From an uncultured Acidobacteriota bacterium (lineage in GTDB: Bacteria; Acidobacteriota; UBA6911; CAINFC01): a DNA stretch of 59,938 bases. The DNA lies in assembly GCA_903847975.1 (NCBI GenBank), contig CAINFC010000016.1, positions 1 through 59,938 of the forward strand, written 5' to 3'. Positions 25,939 through 34,350 of the stretch are shown here, piece by piece (within the stretch, counting starts at the first letter, position 1; each line of letters begins with the position of its first letter). The notes under the pieces were generated by a model. The model did no database searches. It was not told the origin of the DNA and was given only the letters and a program-made list of their open reading frames with translations. A program made the translations under genes and the position numbers.

Positions 25939-27009
25939 ATGGAAAGCCTATTGGAAAAAACCCTTTGGAACAATACCCTTTACGACTACGGACAGTTCGC
26001 TATCCTGCTTCTGCTGGGGTGCCTTCTGGTCCGGCTGGTCAAACAGCTGGTCCTGATACGTCTGCAGGCCTGGCGGGAAAAATCTCATACCCTGTTCGAC
26101 CTGGCCACTCAGAAGCGGCTGGAGCAGTCGCTGGGGCCCTTGCTTTATTTCGGTATCTTTGATCTGAGCATCCGCAAACTGGAGCTGCACCCTTTCCTGG
26201 ACCGCTCGCTCCACTTTTTCGGCCTGGCGCTGGCTACAGTGCTCGGGGTCCGGCTGCTGAATACGGCGATGGAATTCGTCATACGCTACCACTGGCTGCA
26301 GCGGACGGTAGATGAATCCCGGGAAAAAACGATTCGGGCCATTTTGCCGGCCCTCAAGGTGGTCATCGGGGGAATGGGCCTGGCCTTTTTCCTGGACAAC
26401 CTGGGCGTGTCGGTCACCGCGGTCATAACCGGGTTCGGAGTGACCGGCGTCGCCGTAGCCCTGGGGGCCCAGGCGATCCTGGGTGACCTGTTCAGCTATT
26501 TCGCCATCATTTTTGACCGCCCCTTCGAGGTGGGCGACAACATTGCCATCGACAACATCCAGGGTTCGGTGGAAAGGATCGGGATCAAGACCACCCGGAT
26601 CCGCAGCCAGACCGGAGAGGAGATCATCCTGGCCAACAAGGACCTTACCAACTCCCGACTGAGAAACTACCGGCGGATGGAAAGGCGCAATATACAATAT
26701 CGCTTTGGGGTGTCCTATGACACACCGCGGGAGCAGGTGGCCCGCATTCCTTCCCTGGTCCGGGAAATTCTGGAGGCCATCGCCGTGGCCCGCGTCCGCG
26801 TGGATCGGGTGCACTTTGTGGCTTACGGAGATTTCAGCTTCATCTTCGAGGCCTTTTTCCAGGTGGAGGACGGACGGAACGAGGTCGCCCTGGATGTACA
26901 GCAGGAGCTGAATCTGAGACTCCTGCAGGCCTTTGAAGAAAAAGGAATCCGTATCGCCTACCCGACCCAGGCCGTCCATCTTTACCGTAAATCGGGGGAA
27001 GCCGGCTGA
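25939..27009 (+). CDS. MscS-family mechanosensitive ion channel
   Basis: 356 residues from the ATG at 25939; the open frame runs upstream to 25693 but is antisense to the enolase gene there. Transmembrane helices lie at about 15-32, 60-80 and 88-108, then the pore helix in VTAVITGFGVTGVAVALGAQ and ILGDLFSYFAIIFDRPFEVGD, the TM3b-beta junction typical of MscS. The cytoplasmic vestibule follows (RSQTGEEIILANKDL). It would gate under membrane tension and release solutes on osmotic downshock. Tail-to-tail with the glycosyltransferase gene, stop codons adjacent. Confidence 0.9.
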   Translation: MESLLEKTLWNNTLYDYGQFAILLLLGCLLVRLVKQLVLIRLQAWREKSHTLFDLATQKRLEQSLGPLLYFGIFDLSIRKLELHPFLDRSLHFFGLALATVLGVRLLNTAMEFVIRYHWLQRTVDESREKTIRAILPALKVVIGGMGLAFFLDNLGVSVTAVITGFGVTGVAVALGAQAILGDLFSYFAIIFDRPFEVGDNIAIDNIQGSVERIGIKTTRIRSQTGEEIILANKDLTNSRLRNYRRMERRNIQYRFGVSYDTPREQVARIPSLVREILEAIAVARVRVDRVHFVAYGDFSFIFEAFFQVEDGRNEVALDVQQELNLRLLQAFEEKGIRIAYPTQAVHLYRKSGEAG

Positions 27010-28881
27010 TCAGGAGGCGTCCGGCGGCCGCGCCTGCAGCTCCCGGCAGAAGGTTTTCAGCCGGGGCAATATCCGGTCCGCGGCCTCGTCCATGGCCCGC
27101 AGATAATCCCGGCAGCGGCGAATTTCCTTTTCCGCATCTCCCCGGGCCTCTTCTTCCGCCGTGCAAAAATGATACAGACTCTTTTGTACGAAAATTTCCA
27201 GAAAGGCCCATGTTTCCTGGAACCGGGCGGCATGCGACAGCAGTTTTTCGAACCTCTGCCGGACCAGGCTGAAGGAAAGGTCCGCGCCGGTTGAACCCTT
27301 ATCGGCCCATTGCTGGAGCCTGCGAAGTGCCGGCCGGAGCTCGGCCCGTATGGCCTCGGCATCCAGGAATATCTTCTCCAGGAAACGGACCAGCTTCCGG
27401 GGCGAGGTGGGAGGCGAAAGGCTCCCCCCGGGGATGCGCGCCCACAGGTCCTGCTCCTGGCCGGCAAATCGAAACAGGGCTTCCCGGAGGCTCATTTGCT
27501 GCACCCCGGCCTGGAAAACGCCGCCTTCCGTGGCGTTGATGCAGGGCGTATGACCGTCCTCACAGACCGCCCGGGTGAGGTACTGGCCATAAGCCTGCAG
27601 CCTCTGGGTGCTCCGAATGGGACGTCCGAAAATATCCATGATATGGATCAGGTCCTCGCTGTGCCGGCACATCTGCTCATAGCGATCCAGGAGCTCTTCT
27701 TCCGTCCGCGACTCCGCCAGGCGGTCCCTCTGAAACTGGACCCCGTCGGCAAAAGCCCGTCCGGCGGTAAACGCCAGGTCCTGTCCCACAAAGATGACCG
27801 GGCGGCAGCCCAGCGTTCGGGCCAGATCAAAAGCCATGGTGGAAACCGAACCCCAACCCTTGAGGCTTCCCTTCTTCCCCAGATGTTCCCATAAAAAGGC
27901 GAAGGTGGTGTCCTCCAGCAATGCGGCAAACCGGCGCCCGGCGAAAAGAGGCAGGTTCGAAGGATTCGAGCTCATTTCATAGACCAGAGAGGACCGGGTG
28001 AAATCCGTGCCGGCCAGGTGGCAATGGCAAACGGCCTGCGGATCCACGGTGGCGATAAAGTGCGGCTCCACTCCGGCATCCCGCAGCGGTTTGGCGGCCG
28101 CATCCGTGGTGATGATCACCGCCCGGCGCGAAGCATCGCGCAGCAGATGCACGTTTTTGCTCAGGGAGGGCCCGGCGCCGACCAGAATGGCGGGAATGCC
28201 GGAAAACAATCCCTGCAACTCTCCCACGCCGCGATCTCCCAGGGAAGGTCCGGCGTTCTGCAGAAAGTTTTCGAAAAACAGAGGAGCCCCGACGGCCAGA
28301 TTATGAATCTGCCAGGCCAGGCGCTTGAACTCCTCGCTCAGCACCTGCATGACCTGTCGATAGAAATCCGCCCATATCCTGGCACTGGCGAAGTTGGGGA
28401 CGGCCTGCGGCGGCTTCAGGCATTTCTCGCGGGGGAGCCGGCCCATATCTTTCAGATCGGTCAGATCGGCACCGACCAGAAAGTGCACATGGGCAAGACC
28501 CAGAATCCTGTGAAGGTCCCGGAGACGCAGGGCCTCCCGGAACACCGACGGATTGGGCTCCACGACCAGGAAGCAGGAATGGGAGGCACCCGGCAGCTTC
28601 AGCAGCTCCTCCAGAAGGTATCCGGCACCCAGCCCGAAGACCAGGCATACCGCCTGGGGGTCCAATACCAGCGTCCGGACACGCTCTTCCGCCTCCCGGA
28701 CCGGATCATATTTGCTGTGCAGCGGCTGCCAGTTTCCCGCTGCATCCCGCTCCAGAAGGTTGGGAAGGCCCGAGCGTGCGGGGGCGGATTGAACTCCCCG
28801 GGAATCGGCTCCGGCAACAGCCTGAGCCAGAGCGGGATGCCGAATCGACAACGCCTCCAGATTCCTGGAAAGGAAATCCAA
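27010..28881 (-). CDS. Motility-associated (Maf-like) flagellin glycosyltransferase, DUF115
   Basis: About 620 residues. I place the start at the TTG 28881-28879, preceded by AAGGAAAGGA and 13 bases after the previous stop; the frame is open to 28950 but would overlap that gene. Features of the Maf/DUF115 family: VFGLGAGYLLEEL, the central IPAILVGAGPSLSKNVHLL, VIITTDAAAKPL, and FVGQDLAFTAGRAFADG. Maf proteins transfer nonulosonic acids such as pseudaminic or legionaminic acid to flagellin Ser/Thr before export. Its place directly behind fliC, fliD and fliS fits this. No sugar biosynthesis genes are in the window. Confidence 0.85.
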   Translation of the reverse strand: MDFLSRNLEALSIRHPALAQAVAGADSRGVQSAPARSGLPNLLERDAAGNWQPLHSKYDPVREAEERVRTLVLDPQAVCLVFGLGAGYLLEELLKLPGASHSCFLVVEPNPSVFREALRLRDLHRILGLAHVHFLVGADLTDLKDMGRLPREKCLKPPQAVPNFASARIWADFYRQVMQVLSEEFKRLAWQIHNLAVGAPLFFENFLQNAGPSLGDRGVGELQGLFSGIPAILVGAGPSLSKNVHLLRDASRRAVIITTDAAAKPLRDAGVEPHFIATVDPQAVCHCHLAGTDFTRSSLVYEMSSNPSNLPLFAGRRFAALLEDTTFAFLWEHLGKKGSLKGWGSVSTMAFDLARTLGCRPVIFVGQDLAFTAGRAFADGVQFQRDRLAESRTEEELLDRYEQMCRHSEDLIHIMDIFGRPIRSTQRLQAYGQYLTRAVCEDGHTPCINATEGGVFQAGVQQMSLREALFRFAGQEQDLWARIPGGSLSPPTSPRKLVRFLEKIFLDAEAIRAELRPALRRLQQWADKGSTGADLSFSLVRQRFEKLLSHAARFQETWAFLEIFVQKSLYHFCTAEEEARGDAEKEIRRCRDYLRAMDEAADRILPRLKTFCRELQARPPDAS

Positions 28882-28894
28882 GCCGGTCCTTTCC

Positions 28895-29113
28895 TTAGCT
28901 CTTGGCGTTAAACTGTGTTCCGCCCGCCGGCGTCGCGGGCGGATGGGCACGGCGGAGCTGCCGGAGGCGATTTCGGGTCTGCTGCAGCTGCCGCAGCTCG
29001 GCAGCCAGCTGCTCCCGGCGGGTAAGAAGGACTTCGTAATCCAGCTGCAACCGCTCCAGCTCCGAAGTGATTTCCGTGATTCTTTTTTGTTTTTCTTCGT
29101 GGGTCATTTCCAT
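28895..29113 (-). CDS. Small coiled-coil protein in the flagellar operon
   Basis: 72 residues, almost wholly helical with heptad-like Leu/Ile spacing (ITSELERLQLDYEVLLTRRE) and a flexible Pro/Ala/Thr tail. I do not recognise a family. Its slot between fliS and the Maf-type transferase, where small chaperones such as FliT often sit, suggests a flagellar export chaperone or Maf partner, but there is no sequence proof. The start could be the ATG at 29113 or 29107. Confidence 0.6.
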   Translation of the reverse strand: MEMTHEEKQKRITEITSELERLQLDYEVLLTRREQLAAELRQLQQTRNRLRQLRRAHPPATPAGGTQFNAKS

Positions 29114-29206
29114 GGAGCCATCCGCATCGGAAAAAGCCGGATCATACAGGGCAAAATGCGCGGATCCGTGCCGGAAGCAGAGGACCGGGACATCCGCCGG
29201 TCCGGA

Positions 29207-29650
29207 TTAAACCCGGAAGGTGGTCGTGGAGGATCCTTGGGAGGGCAGCGGGCTTTCGGTCTCCTTGGATGCATTGCGGGAAGCTGCCTGGTCCCAGGCG
29301 GACCAGAGCTCGGTGACCAGATGCTTGATTTCCTCCAGCGGCGCGGCATCGCTGTTCACGTTGGCTTCGACCAGGCGGCGGCGCCAGTATGTATAAAGGC
29401 GGTCCAGGTTGGCGGCAATTTCTCCGCCCTTTTCATGATTCAGCGTAGCCTGAAGCTCGGCGATCATCGCCAGGGCGCGGTTAATGTGGTTTACCCGGGC
29501 TTCGATATTCTTGTTTTCCACGGACAGAATAGCCCTGCCGATATGCCGTAGAATTCCTTCATACAGCAGCACGACCAGGCGCAGAGGATCGGGTGCGGTG
29601 GTGATATCCGTTTTCTGGTAGGCGCTTTTTGAGCCGGAATAGGGTTGCAT
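29207..29650 (-). CDS. fliS: FliS flagellin export chaperone
   Basis: 147 residues from the ATG at 29650 (an in-frame TTG one codon upstream is less likely). The FliS core is clear: MQPYSGSKSAYQKTDI, PLRLVVLLYEGILRHIGRAI, VNHINRALAMIAELQATLNH, EIAANLDRLYTYWRRRLVEAN. FliS binds the disordered flagellin C-terminus in the cytoplasm and prevents early polymerisation. The C-terminal 30 residues are Ser/Thr-rich and extend beyond the usual fold. Same strand as fliD, separated by 59 bases containing a palindrome (GCCGGTT/AACCGGC). Confidence 0.92.
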   Translation of the reverse strand: MQPYSGSKSAYQKTDITTAPDPLRLVVLLYEGILRHIGRAILSVENKNIEARVNHINRALAMIAELQATLNHEKGGEIAANLDRLYTYWRRRLVEANVNSDAAPLEEIKHLVTELWSAWDQAASRNASKETESPLPSQGSSTTTFRV

Positions 29651-29709
29651 CAAGATTGTCCTGTATCCATTTCAGATCTTATCATACCCCCGCAGCCGGT
29701 TCAACCGGC

Positions 29710-31260
29710 CTAACCAAGTGCGCTCAACTGGGAGCTCAGGGAAGAAATTTTAGACTGCATCTCCTTCAGGGCGGTATCTGCGTCGATCATCTGCTTGGTG
29801 AGCAACAGCTCTTTTTGCGCCAGCCGCTCTTCCATGGCGGTGATACTGCTGCGGATGTCCTTGGTCGATTCGTCGAGCGAGAGCAGCGCCTGGTCGATCG
29901 AACCTGTCTGAAAATAGGTGGCATTGCTGGTGATGCGGCGGAACATTTCTCCGAATCCGACGGAGACGGTGGCGGTCCCAAGGTCTCCCGTTGCGCCCGA
30001 CATGATTTCGAGCATCAGTCCCTCGGCACCCGACCCGGAAGCTCCGGTCAGATAGCCGCCGCTTCCGGTGGCGGCAATTCCGCCCAGCAGCCCGGAGACA
30101 TTACCCCCGGACCAGGAGACTCCGCTCACGGCATAGGTGCCCGATTGGGTATTGTCGTTGGAATAGACGTAGGATACCCGCGAATCCGAAAAAGTGGTGG
30201 ATACGCCAAACAGCCGGGCGACGCCGTCGGCATCCGCATCCAGGGCCTCTCTCAGTTTGGTGGAGTCAAGCGACAGCGTGCCGTCTTTATTGTAAGTGAC
30301 ACCGATGGAAGCCAGGTTGTTCATGGAATCGGGAAGGCCGTGAACCGTCCGAGTAACGGCCGTCTGCAACTCATCCTGAATGTTCCGGACCACGAAATCC
30401 CCGGACAGCACCCCGGCGGTTTTGGTTTCCGCATTATACTCGTATTGCGCGGAGAAAAAGGAATTGAGCCCGTTGTAGGCGCTGATAAAGGATTCGATGG
30501 CCGAGGCGATCTTGGCGCTGTCCGCGCTGACGGTGACTTCCGAAGTGCCCACCTTGGAAAGATTGATGGATAGCCCCTGAACGGCGGTAAGTGCCGTGTT
30601 GGAGGAGCTGCTGACGGCAATCCCGTTCAGCTCCACGATGGCATTCTGCGCCGCGGCCTTTTGTTCGAAGCTGATGCTGCCCAGGTTTTCGGTAATGGTA
30701 ATGGCCCCCTCGGTGCCGGATTCCTCTGCGATCAGGGCCAGCTTGTACTGATCTCCGCTCTGAATCAGTGTCGCGGTAATGCCCATATCTTCCTGATTGA
30801 TGGCATCGCGCAAACCTACCAGGCTCCGGTTCCCTTCCGTCAGGGTGATGGTTTTTTCCGTCCCGTCGCCCACCTTCAGGGTAATCGTCTGCCCCACTTC
30901 GCCCACATTGTCGGTAGTGCTGCTGAACGCCCCGGAAGCCCAGGTGTTGGTGGAAGCAAGCTGAGTTACCTTGATGGTGTACCTCCCCGCAACGGCTTCC
31001 CCGGTTGCCGTGGCGGAAAGGACGCTGCTATCCGAGCTGACCGCCGATTTGGCCGACGCCGTATCGATACTGGTCAGGCTGGTGGCAGCCGTCTCCAGGG
31101 CCGAAAGTTTGCTCTCCAGCTCGCGATAGGCCGCCACTTTCTCGTTATTGGTGGTGATCCGGCTTTCCATGGTCCTCACCGGCGTCCGCTCGACGTACAT
31201 CAGCTGGGAAACGATGGACTGAACGTCCAGGCCTCCTCCGAATCCCTGTATCGCTACCAT
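29710..31260 (-). CDS. fliD: FliD flagellar filament cap (hook-associated protein 2)
   Basis: 516 residues. The N-terminal D0 region (GFGGGLDVQSIVSQLMYVE and coiled coil) and the C-terminal coiled coil ending MQSKISSLSSQLSALG are characteristic. The central part is a Ser/Thr/Gly-rich beta domain with a Flagellin-IN-like motif near LVGLRDAINQEDMGITATLI. FliD caps the growing filament and helps flagellin fold at the tip. A clear AAAGGAG ribosome site precedes the ATG at 31260. Transcribed in the same direction as fliC, downstream of its terminator. Confidence 0.93.
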   Translation of the reverse strand: MVAIQGFGGGLDVQSIVSQLMYVERTPVRTMESRITTNNEKVAAYRELESKLSALETAATSLTSIDTASAKSAVSSDSSVLSATATGEAVAGRYTIKVTQLASTNTWASGAFSSTTDNVGEVGQTITLKVGDGTEKTITLTEGNRSLVGLRDAINQEDMGITATLIQSGDQYKLALIAEESGTEGAITITENLGSISFEQKAAAQNAIVELNGIAVSSSSNTALTAVQGLSINLSKVGTSEVTVSADSAKIASAIESFISAYNGLNSFFSAQYEYNAETKTAGVLSGDFVVRNIQDELQTAVTRTVHGLPDSMNNLASIGVTYNKDGTLSLDSTKLREALDADADGVARLFGVSTTFSDSRVSYVYSNDNTQSGTYAVSGVSWSGGNVSGLLGGIAATGSGGYLTGASGSGAEGLMLEIMSGATGDLGTATVSVGFGEMFRRITSNATYFQTGSIDQALLSLDESTKDIRSSITAMEERLAQKELLLTKQMIDADTALKEMQSKISSLSSQLSALG

Positions 31261-31302
31261 ATCCGACTCCTTTAAACTGATTCTATCCGAATCCTGTCAA
31301 GC

Positions 31303-31366
31303 AAAAAAGGGTCCAAGGTCCGGCGGCATCCCCCCCGGAGGGGGAGCCGCCAGACCCAAGGACCCT
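31303..31366 (-). terminator. Rho-independent terminator after fliC
   Basis: A long GC-rich stem (outer arms 31309-31314 and 31360-31365, with inner pairs GGCGGC/GCCGCC) is followed on the minus strand by six T residues (31308-31303). It would end most fliC transcripts and let a minority read into fliD, matching the far greater need for flagellin. Confidence 0.8.
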
Positions 31367-31408
31367 AATGAACTGTAAAGCTTGCGGGTATTATAAAATT
31401 ACCGCTGC

Positions 31409-32218
31409 CTACCGGAACAGGGACAGGAGGGACTGTGCCGCCTGGTTGGCCTGGGCCAATCCGGCAATGCCTGTCTGCGTCAGGATCTGGTACTTGACCA
31501 TGCTGCTGACTTCCTCCGCCATGTTGGCGTCGCGAATCTGCGATTCGGCGGCCGTCAGGTTCTGGGACTGAACGGAAATGACCGCGGATGCGGTTCGCAG
31601 ACGGTTGCTGTAGGCGCCCAGGATCCCCCGGCGGCTGGAAACCGAGGAGACCGCATTCTTGAGGGCGGTAATTTCCGTCTTGGCTGCCGACGAGGTCTTC
31701 AAATCTCCGGTCAGGCCCAGCGTGGTGTAGCTTAGAGTAGAAACGGTGACAGTAATATAAGAATTGGCCGTCGTGTCGCCCAAGGCAACTCCCACCGTGG
31801 CACCAAATACCGTGGTTCCGTTGAAGGTCGTGGCGTCCTTGATCCGATCGATTTCCTCCTTGATTTGCGCGTACTCGGTATTAATGGCAACCCTCTGCTT
31901 GCTTCCTACGGTTCCGGACTCGGCCTGCTGGGCCAAGGTAACCGCACGGGTCAGCAGCTTGTTCATCTGATCCAAAGCACCGTCGGCCACCTGGATGAAA
32001 GCTATGCCGTCATTGGCGTTCCGTGTCGATTGAGTCAGCGCGGTGATCTGCGCCTTGACTCCGTCCGCAATCTGCAGTCCCGCGGCATCGTCTCCGCCCT
32101 CCGTGATACGCAATCCGCTGGAAAGCCGGAATAGCGTCTTTTGCATGTAATAGCTGGTAACGGTCAGCTGATTTTGCCCCTGTAGGGCGGGTACATTGTT
32201 TAATACGCTTAGACTCAT
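31409..32218 (-). CDS. fliC: Flagellin, short form
   Basis: 269 residues. The N-terminal D0/D1 helices (LFRLSSGLRITEGGDDAAGL and RNANDGIAFIQVADGALDQM) and C-terminal helices (ending QTGIAGLAQANQAAQSLLSL) are well conserved. The variable middle is only about 50 residues, so the outer D2/D3 domains are absent and the filament would be thin-surfaced. Ser/Thr residues in this middle could be glycosylated by the Maf-like enzyme downstream. It is preceded by a sigma-28 promoter and followed by a strong terminator. Confidence 0.95.
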   Translation of the reverse strand: MSLSVLNNVPALQGQNQLTVTSYYMQKTLFRLSSGLRITEGGDDAAGLQIADGVKAQITALTQSTRNANDGIAFIQVADGALDQMNKLLTRAVTLAQQAESGTVGSKQRVAINTEYAQIKEEIDRIKDATTFNGTTVFGATVGVALGDTTANSYITVTVSTLSYTTLGLTGDLKTSSAAKTEITALKNAVSSVSSRRGILGAYSNRLRTASAVISVQSQNLTAAESQIRDANMAEEVSSMVKYQILTQTGIAGLAQANQAAQSLLSLFR

Positions 32219-32320
32219 AAATCCTCCGTGAATTGTTTTTGATCTCGGTTTGGCTTCCTTGCCTTCCCGTTTTTGTTAATTCGATCCTTTTATTTAGTTA
32301 ATTTTTCAACGACACCCATA

Positions 32321-32347
32321 TTATCGGAGCGGGTCCACAAAACTTTA
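32321..32347 (-). promoter_or_regulatory. Sigma-28 (FliA) promoter of fliC
   Basis: On the minus strand: -35 TAAAGTTT (32347-32340), 11-base spacer, -10 TCCGATAA (32328-32321), one mismatch from the consensus TAAAGTTT-N11-GCCGATAA. The predicted leader is about 95 bases. Confidence 0.88.
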
Positions 32348-32402
32348 AGCAATTGGTGTATTTTTTGAGAAATAATTCGGGTGAAAAGCCGAAAGCCTGA
32401 AA

Positions 32403-32420
32403 TTGGAACAATGTTTGCTT
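32403..32420 (+). promoter_or_regulatory. Sigma-54-type promoter before the 32446 gene
   Basis: TTGGAACAATGTTTGCTT has GG at 32405-32406 and GC at 32417-32418 with exactly 10 bases between, close to the TGGCAC-N5-TTGC consensus. It lies about 26 bases before the ATG. It would need an enhancer-binding activator, none of which is encoded in the window. Confidence 0.55.
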
Positions 32421-32445
32421 ACAAAAGGAATCAGAGGAAGATCTC

Positions 32446-33084
32446 ATGATTGAGGTGTTATTGAATTCAAGGAAGATGGACTGGTTCATTTCCAGTACCG
32501 GCGAATTGCCCGGGGTTTTGGAGCGCATAGAGAAGGAGTTCCTTTCGGCGGACGATTTTATCAAGGACGTGCAACTGGACGGCGTCTCACTGATTATGGA
32601 AGGCAATTTGAACCTGGACGCCATCCCTGAGGAACAGAGGACGGGAGCGCAGATTCTGAACATCCAGTCCTGCACCATGATGCAGCTGACCCTGGATGCC
32701 ATCGACGGCGCGGCGCAGTACCTGGCCCAGCTGTCGGCGCCCGTCTCCCAGGTGGCTCAGCAGTTCAGCACCGGACAGTTCGACAAGGCCCCCAAAAACC
32801 TGTCCATACTGATGGACGGGTTCAACAGCCTCATTTCCCTGCTGGCCAGCCTGGACTCCAATCATCCGGACGAGTTCCAGCAGATACGCACCGCCGGCTG
32901 CTCCATACGCGAACACCTCGGAAACTTCCGAAAGCTGGTGCAGGAGATGCTGCGAGCGCAGGAGCACGCAGACAACATCTCGCTGGCCGACATTCTGGAG
33001 TACGAAATCCGTCCCCAGCTGCAGATCTGGACCGAAATCCTCCGGATGCTGCGAAGCAAAATCGGAGAGTCTTCCCGTGAATAA
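32446..33084 (+). CDS. Unrecognised soluble protein beside the flagellin gene
   Basis: 212 residues, no signal peptide or membrane segment. The first 85 residues look alpha/beta (VLLNSRKMDWFISSTGELPG); from about 90 on it is mostly helical with two helical repeats (LSAPVSQVAQQFSTGQFDKA and DEFQQIRTAGCSIREHLGNF). I do not recognise the family. Divergent from fliC, with a sigma-54-like promoter and an AGGAAG ribosome site, so a flagellar or motility-related role is possible by context only. Confidence 0.75.
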   Translation: MIEVLLNSRKMDWFISSTGELPGVLERIEKEFLSADDFIKDVQLDGVSLIMEGNLNLDAIPEEQRTGAQILNIQSCTMMQLTLDAIDGAAQYLAQLSAPVSQVAQQFSTGQFDKAPKNLSILMDGFNSLISLLASLDSNHPDEFQQIRTAGCSIREHLGNFRKLVQEMLRAQEHADNISLADILEYEIRPQLQIWTEILRMLRSKIGESSRE

Positions 33085-33181
33085 GTATTTTTGCTCCTGT
33101 CAGGAATCCGAACCCCGTGTCAAAGGGTTGACTTCGGTTTTTTATTCAATGCCTGTCCATTTTGCCGATTAGGATAACGCT

Positions 33182-34192
33182 ATGATGCCCCTGGAATTTC
33201 CATCGCCCTATTTGCCGCAAAGGGAAACCGGCCTCGCGGAGCCGCAAAATACCAAGACGCTCCACCTTAAGCTGCGCCATTCGCCGCCGCTGGGACCGCC
33301 CTTTTCCATTCTTTCCCTGGAAGACGGCTCGTACCTTCTCAGCGACGAATTCAATCACCGGATATTGCGATTCGATCCGCAAGGCGAATTGATCTGGCAG
33401 CTGGGCGGAAAAGGAAATGCCCTGGGCAAGTTCTGGTACCCGCGGGGAATGACCCGGATCGGCAGCGAGCTTTACATCTGCGACTCCTGGAACCACCGCA
33501 TCCAGGTCATCGATCTCGGCGCGCACGCCGTACGCTCTCTCGGCGGAGAAGAATCCGGCGAAATCCGATTCGATGAATGCTCCGACCTCATGGTGGACTC
33601 TGCGGACCGGTTGTGGGTGGCCGATACCGGCAACCATTGTCTGAAAATCATTTCCCCCGAAGGAAACCTGCTGCAGACCATCGGAAGGCGTTTATCGAAA
33701 GCCGAGGAAAGCACCCTTCTGCAGAACCCGGCATGCGGTCTGGACCTGCACCACCGGCCGGGATTCTGCTATCCGCGCCGTTTTCTGAGCCGCTACCCCT
33801 TCGGCTTCTGCCTGGAGGACCGGGGCAACGACCGGTTGCTGTTCCTGAGCGACCAGGGAAATCTCTACGGAGAGATCCACACGGAAACCGGACAGATCCT
33901 GCTGCAGCCGTCCGGATTCTCCCCGCAATGGGCGCAGGCGGCGTTTCTGCCGGTCCCTTTCATGAAGGGACACCATCTGAAGGTGATCAACTGGCACGGA
34001 GCGCCCTATCTGGAGGCGGAGGTGGCCCGGTTTTCCGAAATCCAAGGTCAGCTGCAGCAGGAGGAAAACGGCAGAATGGCTTTTGTGATGTACACCTTCG
34101 ACTGGTCCACCCAGGATATTTTTCAATACCGGATCTTCCTGCCGGATCAAGACGGCAGCTACTCGCCCTCCCGGTACCTGGCGGAGCAGTGA
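33182..34192 (+). CDS. NHL-repeat beta-propeller protein
   Basis: 336 residues without a signal peptide. NHL-type blades are visible from residue 40: SLEDGSYLLSDEFNHRILRF, ELYICDSWNHRIQVIDLGAH, RLWVADTGNHCLKIISPEGN, each with the D-x-x-N-H-R/C pattern. The second half is more divergent (GFCLEDRGNDRLLFLSDQGN) and ends in a non-repeat tail. Such propellers bind protein, RNA or ligands; no partner is evident. It lies 97 bases after the unknown gene at 32446 and may share its transcript. Confidence 0.8.
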   Translation: MMPLEFPSPYLPQRETGLAEPQNTKTLHLKLRHSPPLGPPFSILSLEDGSYLLSDEFNHRILRFDPQGELIWQLGGKGNALGKFWYPRGMTRIGSELYICDSWNHRIQVIDLGAHAVRSLGGEESGEIRFDECSDLMVDSADRLWVADTGNHCLKIISPEGNLLQTIGRRLSKAEESTLLQNPACGLDLHHRPGFCYPRRFLSRYPFGFCLEDRGNDRLLFLSDQGNLYGEIHTETGQILLQPSGFSPQWAQAAFLPVPFMKGHHLKVINWHGAPYLEAEVARFSEIQGQLQQEENGRMAFVMYTFDWSTQDIFQYRIFLPDQDGSYSPSRYLAEQ

Positions 34193-34234
34193 CCCGGCTT
34201 TAAACGACGAAAGAAAACAATTCTCTCTTAGGCC

Positions 34235-34350
34235 TGCCCTTCCTGTGAGCTCTTTTTTCACAGGAAGATGGGAAGATCGGGAAAGAAGAAGAAGCCGGAT
34301 GCCTTGCCGTCAGGGAAGCGAAGGCTTTTTTCGCGGCCTCCCATAAAGGC
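34235..34350. repeat. Intergenic imperfect repeat, copy A
   Basis: CTTCCTGTGA and TCACAGGAAG form a hairpin around a T-run, followed by GGGAAGATCGGGAAAGAAG and a distal T6. A related segment occurs at 48430-48530 (copy B) with the same order of CTTCCTGT, GGGAAGATC(A/G)GG and AAGAAGCCG. It lies between the convergent NHL and M24-like genes. Confidence 0.55.

Noticed and set aside
33166-33173. GCCGATTA, close to a sigma-28 -10 box, before the NHL gene
   Set aside because: No TAAA-like -35 at the required distance, and the site is only 8 bases from the start codon.
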